NCBI GenBank assembly: GCA_030624445.1
Contig: JAUXKD010000013.1
Location: 1 to 8,182 of the forward strand
DNA: 8,182 nucleotides
Source: Candidatus Aenigmatarchaeota archaeon
Lineage (GTDB): Archaea > Aenigmatarchaeota > Aenigmatarchaeia > QMZP01 > JAFGSV01
Reading direction: 5' to 3'
Both the position numbers and the translations under genes were made by a program. Shown here piece after piece: positions 5,415-8,182 of the stretch (the stretch's first letter is position 1; each line of letters starts with the position of its first letter). The notes beneath the pieces were generated by a model. That model searched no databases, was not told the origin of the DNA, and saw only the letters and a list, made by a program, of their open reading frames with translations.

Positions 5415-5984
5415 ATGACAGTGGCAAAATCCACATGGCGCATAGTTGAAGAAACTCTTCCCATAATAATCCTGTTTTCGTTCGTTGAGCTGTTCACCGG
5501 CGGTTTTCTGAGCAGTGTCTTTACTGAAGCCCAGTTCGCCCCGGGACTTCTTATACTCATTCCCGGAATGCTTGGCCTCAGAGGCAACATCTCATCCGCC
5601 TTTGGCGCCAGGCTGTCTTCCGGCCTGCACCTTGGTTATATATCCACGAAAAGGTTTTCAAAGGGGCTGAAAATCAACCTGGAGATCAGTATTTTTTTGA
5701 GCTTTTTGACATCCATTTTGCTCTCGGTGTTTGCGTGGCTCGTATGCAGCTGGACAAGCACCTCATGCATGGCTCTCATCAACTTCATCCTGATATCGGT
5801 CATAGCCGGGGTTTCATCTGGAATTCTTCTTTCATTCATTACGGCCGGTATTGCCATCTACAGCTACAGGAGGGGCCTTGATCCCGACAACACGACGCTC
5901 CCGAGCGGGGCAAGCATCGGAGATGTCATAACGATCATATGCCTTCTGCTGGCGGTCAAGTTCGTGGTGGGTCTGGGATTATGA
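5415..5984 (+). CDS. mgtE: MgtE/SLC41-type divalent cation transporter, first half
   Basis: A 189-residue membrane protein consisting of a single MgtE transmembrane domain, without the cytosolic N and CBS domains of bacterial MgtE. About five hydrophobic segments are seen (roughly 14-35, 41-56, 88-112, 119-151 and 168-188). Family motifs are PGMLGLRGN (50-58) and ARLSSGLHLG (65-74), close to the GN...SRLS..A..G pattern of SLC41. YRRGLDPDNTTLP (151-163) follows, then Asp170 in the last helix, at the place where MgtE carries its conserved pore Asp. The likely substrate is Mg2+, with other divalent ions possible. The next gene encodes a second, diverged copy of the same domain and overlaps by four bases, so a heterodimeric pore is likely. 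The ATG at 5415 has a TATA-like box about 31 bases upstream. Missing Mg-sensing domains imply regulation by another protein, plausibly the third gene. Confidence 0.88.
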   Translation: MTVAKSTWRIVEETLPIIILFSFVELFTGGFLSSVFTEAQFAPGLLILIPGMLGLRGNISSAFGARLSSGLHLGYISTKRFSKGLKINLEISIFLSFLTSILLSVFAWLVCSWTSTSCMALINFILISVIAGVSSGILLSFITAGIAIYSYRRGLDPDNTTLPSGASIGDVITIICLLLAVKFVVGLGL

Positions 5985-6538
5985 CATACATAAACGCAAA
6001 AGAAATACTGAAGGAGAGCATACCAGTGCTGACAATATGTGTGACTATAAGCGTATTCTCGGGGCTGTTTCTAAACAAAAACACGGAATTGCTGAAATTT
6101 CTGCCCGGCCTGCTGATAATAATGCCCTCATTTATCGCGGTCAACGGTAACATCTCATCGGTGCTCACTTCCAGATTGTCGTCCGCCCTGCACATGGGAC
6201 TTATTAAACCGAACTTCAGGAGAACCAAGATTCTGCTCAGAAATATATACTCCATGCTGATTGTTTCCATGGTCTCATTCCCTGTGCTGGGCTTTGTGGC
6301 GGCAGCCGCCAACAGTTTGTTCGGAGCGTCGAAAGCGGCCTTTGTGATATTTCCTCTGATTACTTTTACGGCAGGCATGATAACCGTGCTCTTGCTCATA
6401 TTCGCATCCATTCTCTTCAGTTATGTGACATACAGAAAGGGACTGGATCCCGACACCGTAGTCATCCCCCTTCTCACAACGACAGGGGACTTGGTAGGCA
6501 TCGTTGTCCTGCTCGTAGTCACGGGGATGATGATTTAG
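5981..6538 (+). CDS. mgtE: MgtE/SLC41-type divalent cation transporter, second half
   Basis: A 185-residue membrane protein with the same fold as the gene before it. The ATG overlaps the previous TGA in ATGA, so translation is probably coupled. Matching motifs are GLLIIMP (43-49), NGNISS (55-60), SRLSSALHMG (64-73), YRKGLDPDTVVIP (151-163) and Asp170, at nearly the same numbers as in its partner. In the 33-residue stretch that begins with GLLI the two proteins share about 18 residues, while the rest is far less alike. They therefore look like an old duplication rather than a recent one. The first half has DPDN where this one has DPDT, and its last-helix motif is TTTGDLVGI instead of GASIGDVITI. 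Such asymmetry suggests that the two halves have different jobs in one pore, as the two domains of SLC41 may. An earlier in-frame start inside the first gene (about 5939) is unlikely. Confidence 0.88.
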   Translation: MTYINAKEILKESIPVLTICVTISVFSGLFLNKNTELLKFLPGLLIIMPSFIAVNGNISSVLTSRLSSALHMGLIKPNFRRTKILLRNIYSMLIVSMVSFPVLGFVAAAANSLFGASKAAFVIFPLITFTAGMITVLLLIFASILFSYVTYRKGLDPDTVVIPLLTTTGDLVGIVVLLVVTGMMI

Positions 6539-6565
6539 AAAATTATTTAAGTTGTCATGCTATAA

Positions 6566-6570
6566 AAGGA
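6566..6570 (+). promoter_or_regulatory. Ribosome binding site of the PhoU/TrkA_C gene
   Basis: AAGGA ends 6 bases before the GTG at 6577 (a second GTG follows directly). A TATA-like ATTATTTAAG lies at 6542-6551, but transcription from it would start near 6572 and leave this site out of the message. Read-through from the two MgtE genes is therefore the simpler reading. Confidence 0.45.
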
Positions 6571-6576
6571 ATCAAC

Positions 6577-7188
6577 GTGGTGATAAGAATACACAGAAGT
6601 GAATACCAAAGTGAAGATATTCTCGCAGACATGCTGAAAAAGGAAAAAAACATCGTTGACCTTATTGTAGAAATGAAGAACATGGTAAACCTTGCCATAG
6701 CCCTCGGGTTCTCGGCGCTGCTGATGCAGGACAAGAAACTCGTGAAAAAGATACACGAGCTCGAGGAAGAGATAGACCTGAGGCAATACGAGATAGAAGC
6801 CGAATGCATGCTCGCAAGCAAAACGCCGAAGGAAGCCCTGGAACTGACGTCCGTGATAAGGCTGTCGTCCGCGATGGAGGACATATCGAACGCCATAAAG
6901 GAACTCATAGACTCGCTTTCCAGAGGGATACCCATACACCCGACCATACTGAAGGGCCTGAAACACTCCATGGAAATAGCCGACTATCTGAAAATAGGCA
7001 AAAGGTCCAAGTCCGTGGGAAAGACTATCAGCGAGTTCGCGCAGGAAAAGGTGACGGTCATCGGCCTGAAAAGGGGCGACAAGTGGTTATACCTTCCGCA
7101 CGTGGACGAATTGATAAAGGCCAAGGATGTTCTGATAGTATCCGGGGACCAGAAGAGGGTAAGGGAAATAAGCAACAAGGGAAAGTGA
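6577..7188 (+). CDS. PhoU-like helical domain plus TrkA_C (RCK_C) domain protein, probable Mg transport regulator
   Basis: A 203-residue soluble protein. Residues about 10-140 are a charged all-helical PhoU-like domain (MLKKEKNIVDLIVEMKNMVN, LVKKIHELEEEIDLRQYEIE, LSSAMEDISNAIKELID). Residues about 145-200 form a TrkA_C/RCK_C domain with the typical VTVIGLKRGDKW, LPHVDELIKAKDVLIVSGD pattern. Such C-terminal domains bind small ligands and gate or tune ion transporters; PhoU-like helical bundles pair with membrane transporters. Lying 38 bases downstream of two MgtE halves that lack their own sensor domains, it is likely their cytosolic regulator. That role is inferred from context. The start is a GTG at 6577 with AAGGA 6 bases before it. 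A GTG directly after it (6580) cannot be excluded. It ends flush against the stop codon of the opposing small gene. Confidence 0.85.
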   Translation: MVIRIHRSEYQSEDILADMLKKEKNIVDLIVEMKNMVNLAIALGFSALLMQDKKLVKKIHELEEEIDLRQYEIEAECMLASKTPKEALELTSVIRLSSAMEDISNAIKELIDSLSRGIPIHPTILKGLKHSMEIADYLKIGKRSKSVGKTISEFAQEKVTVIGLKRGDKWLYLPHVDELIKAKDVLIVSGDQKRVREISNKGK

Positions 7189-7344
7189 TTATCTCTTTTT
7201 CCTACGTTTCCTTTTTCCGGCAGGGTTCAAAAGCAGGGCTGGTGCTACGTTCTCGGCCCTCCTTCTCAAGAAATGAAGATAGGCACCCGTTGCGATAAAG
7301 AACAGTGCCGCTATCCCGATTATATAGATCAGTGTTGTTTCCAT
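7189..7344 (-). CDS. 51-residue single-pass membrane protein with a strongly basic tail
   Basis: A short gene running from ATG at 7344 to TAA at 7189-7191. The product starts METTLIYIIGIAALFF and holds one membrane helix at about residues 4-25. A basic stop-transfer cluster (LRRRAEN) follows, then a short linker (VAPALLLNPAG) and a nine-residue tail that is entirely Lys/Arg except its first Gly (GKRKRRKKR plus preceding residues). By the positive-inside rule the N-terminus faces out and the tail faces the cytosol. It lies 20 bases downstream of the coiled-coil gene, which has an acidic end (EGEEEK...DNEEV), so the two may bind each other through charge; that is inference. GGGTGG just before the ATG could be a ribosome site, although the spacing is short. 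No homologue is recognised. Confidence 0.7.
   Translation of the reverse strand: METTLIYIIGIAALFFIATGAYLHFLRRRAENVAPALLLNPAGKRKRRKKR
7192..7218 (+). terminator. T-rich tract after the Mg transport operon
   Basis: Just past the TGA at 7186-7188, the plus strand carries CTTTTT at 7195-7200 and CTTTTTCC near 7212-7218 in a pyrimidine-rich run. Archaeal RNA polymerase stops at such T-tracts without needing a hairpin. The same bases encode the Lys/Arg-rich tail of the opposing small protein, which alone could explain them. Confidence 0.35.
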
Positions 7345-7364
7345 GGGCCACCCGGTTTCCTTTT

Positions 7365-8182
7365 TCAAACTTCCTCATTATCTTTTCCAAGATCGACGAA
7401 GGCTATTTTTTCCTCTTCCCCTTCCTTCGTTTCAAGCTTATCGACATCCCTTCTCATTTCCGAGCTCCTTTCCGTGATCCTGTCCATCTTTTTCTCCAGC
7501 ATGTCTATCCTGGTGGTCAACCGGGAGAAAGCGTCCATCCTCTTTCCCATTTCCATGAGCCTTATGTTCAAGGCGTTCGTCTTGTTGTTGAGTTCACTCC
7601 TCGAGTTGAGGAAGGCTTTCACCGCCGTATCGAACTTCTCCCTTTTCTCGCTCTTGGCAGAGTCTATCTGACCCCTTATTTCGCCAAGGTCTCTTGAGAG
7701 ACCGGACTTCAGTTCCCTGGCCTCCTTGTCCAGGTTCCTCGTCCTCTCTTCCATTTCGGAAAACCCTGCCTTGAGGTTCTGCAGGGACGAGACGTTCCTG
7801 GCGATCTCATCCTTTTCCTCGCCAAAGAAGCGCAGACGTTCTTCGAGCCTGCTGAGCGTATCGAGCCGTTTCTTTAAGCTGTCGATGTCATTTGTTTTAG
7901 ACGAAAGCCCCTTCTTGAGGCCGGCGATGTCGGTGCCGAGTCCTTTTCGGACCGCACCGATCTTATCATCAAGGTCCGCTTCCACGTTCTCGCCCTTCTG
8001 CCTTATTGTGGCCTCGAGGAATTTGATCCTGTCCTCAAGCTGTAATTCCATCGATTTGCCCTTTTCGGTGAGGTTGTCCTCCAGGGACTTGAGCCTTTCC
8101 CGCATCTGGGTCTCCATCGCGTTGGTTTTTTCGGATATCCGTTTTTCCAGGACTCCCGCCTTATCCTGCACCTTCGCGTCGA
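7365..8182 (-). CDS. Long coiled-coil protein with 22-residue repeats, N-terminus outside window
   Basis: The frame is open through the right edge, so the 5' end is missing; a GTG at 8171 is not taken as the start because the repeat pattern continues upstream of it. The visible roughly 271 residues are almost wholly charged α-helix (Glu, Lys, Arg, Asp with regular Leu/Ile/Met), with no membrane segment, no cysteine and no proline. Bases 7890-8153 encode four 22-residue units. Later parts have ordinary heptad-like spacing (SLKKRLDTLSRLEERLRFF, AFSRLTTRIDMLEKKMDRI). The end is acidic (KEGEEEK, KDNEEV). It resembles generic SMC- or tropomyosin-like rods, apolipoprotein-type repeats and archaeal FlaC/D-like coiled coils, but none is recognised with confidence. 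The 51-residue membrane protein follows 20 bases downstream and is probably co-transcribed. It may act as a structural rod tied to the membrane. Confidence 0.75.
   Translation of the reverse strand, partial: DAKVQDKAGVLEKRISEKTNAMETQMRERLKSLEDNLTEKGKSMELQLEDRIKFLEATIRQKGENVEADLDDKIGAVRKGLGTDIAGLKKGLSSKTNDIDSLKKRLDTLSRLEERLRFFGEEKDEIARNVSSLQNLKAGFSEMEERTRNLDKEARELKSGLSRDLGEIRGQIDSAKSEKREKFDTAVKAFLNSRSELNNKTNALNIRLMEMGKRMDAFSRLTTRIDMLEKKMDRITERSSEMRRDVDKLETKEGEEEKIAFVDLGKDNEEV
7890..8182 (-). repeat. Tandem 66-base (22-residue) coding repeats in the coiled-coil gene
   Basis: Units read VLEKRISEKTNAMETQ..., SLEDNLTEKGKSMELQ..., FLEATIRQKGENVEAD... and a degraded AVRKGLGTDIAGLKKG.... The last nine residues before the first unit (DAKVQDKAG) match the end of a unit, so the array continues beyond the window. 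Conserved positions are hydrophobic at 2, 6, 13, 17 and 21, Glu at 3 (except unit 4) and Lys at 9 (except unit 4). Unit boundaries on the DNA are 8153-8088, 8087-8022, 8021-7956 and 7955-7890. The bases have drifted much more than the pattern, which points to old duplication kept by selection on structure. Confidence 0.7.

Noticed and set aside
7202..7390. 62-codon minus-strand frame over the microprotein gene
   Set aside because: It overlaps in another frame and spans the end of the coiled-coil gene; the 51-residue frame has a clean membrane helix and basic tail and better gene spacing.
8169..8171. GTG as the start of the coiled-coil gene
   Set aside because: The frame stays open to the window edge and the residues before the GTG fit the 22-residue repeat, so the real start is upstream.

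Overview
The window looks like a stretch of archaeal chromosome from a lineage that cannot be fixed from sequence alone. The case for archaea rests on four things. First, AT-rich TATA-like boxes lie about 25 bases ahead of several starts, giving leaderless or nearly leaderless messages (MscS, YhaM-like, first MgtE). Second, where Shine-Dalgarno sites occur they are GGTG types (GAGGTG, AGGTGA). Third, there is a HerA-like ATPase and a secreted pilin-like protein with a class III-type signal. Fourth, the Mg transporter is split into two SLC41/MgtE-type half proteins followed by a PhoU-TrkA_C protein, an arrangement I associate with archaea. An uncultivated euryarchaeal or DPANN-like genome is a guess. 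Coding density is high, nothing looks like a mobile element, CRISPR array or RNA gene, and no gene-free stretch exceeds about 120 bases.

Layout, left to right. Bases 1-1042 (minus) hold most of a HerA/FtsK-type ATPase, cut at its C-terminus by the window edge. Bases 1153-2241 (minus) encode a small MscS mechanosensitive channel. A divergent promoter region (2242-2369) separates it from two small unrecognised genes on the plus strand (2370-2567 and 2597-2857). These meet convergently a YhaM-like OB-fold plus HD-domain phosphohydrolase/nuclease gene (2887-3876, minus). Next on the minus strand comes a two-gene unit: a Nudix/RibL-like nucleotidyltransferase fusion (4483-5259), followed after only 3 bases by a pilin-like, sequon-rich secreted protein (3991-4479). 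A second divergent promoter region (5260-5414) drives, on the plus strand, the two half-MgtE genes (overlapping by ATGA) and a PhoU/TrkA_C gene (5415-7188). The window ends with a minus-strand pair: a long coiled-coil protein built in part of 22-residue repeats (7365 to beyond the right edge) and, 20 bases downstream, a 51-residue membrane protein with a very basic tail (7189-7344). The stop codon of the small gene directly abuts the stop of the PhoU/TrkA_C gene.

How the genes work together: the clearest functional unit is the three-gene Mg2+ (or related divalent cation) transport operon. The two halves are diverged copies of one domain and probably form a heterodimer, with the PhoU-TrkA_C protein as a likely cytosolic regulator. 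MscS adds an osmotic safety valve, though it sits in a separate unit. The least explained parts, and the best candidates for something undescribed, are the repeat coiled-coil plus basic-tailed microprotein, the pair of small proteins at 2370-2857, and the Nudix-RibL fusion with its pilin-like neighbour.
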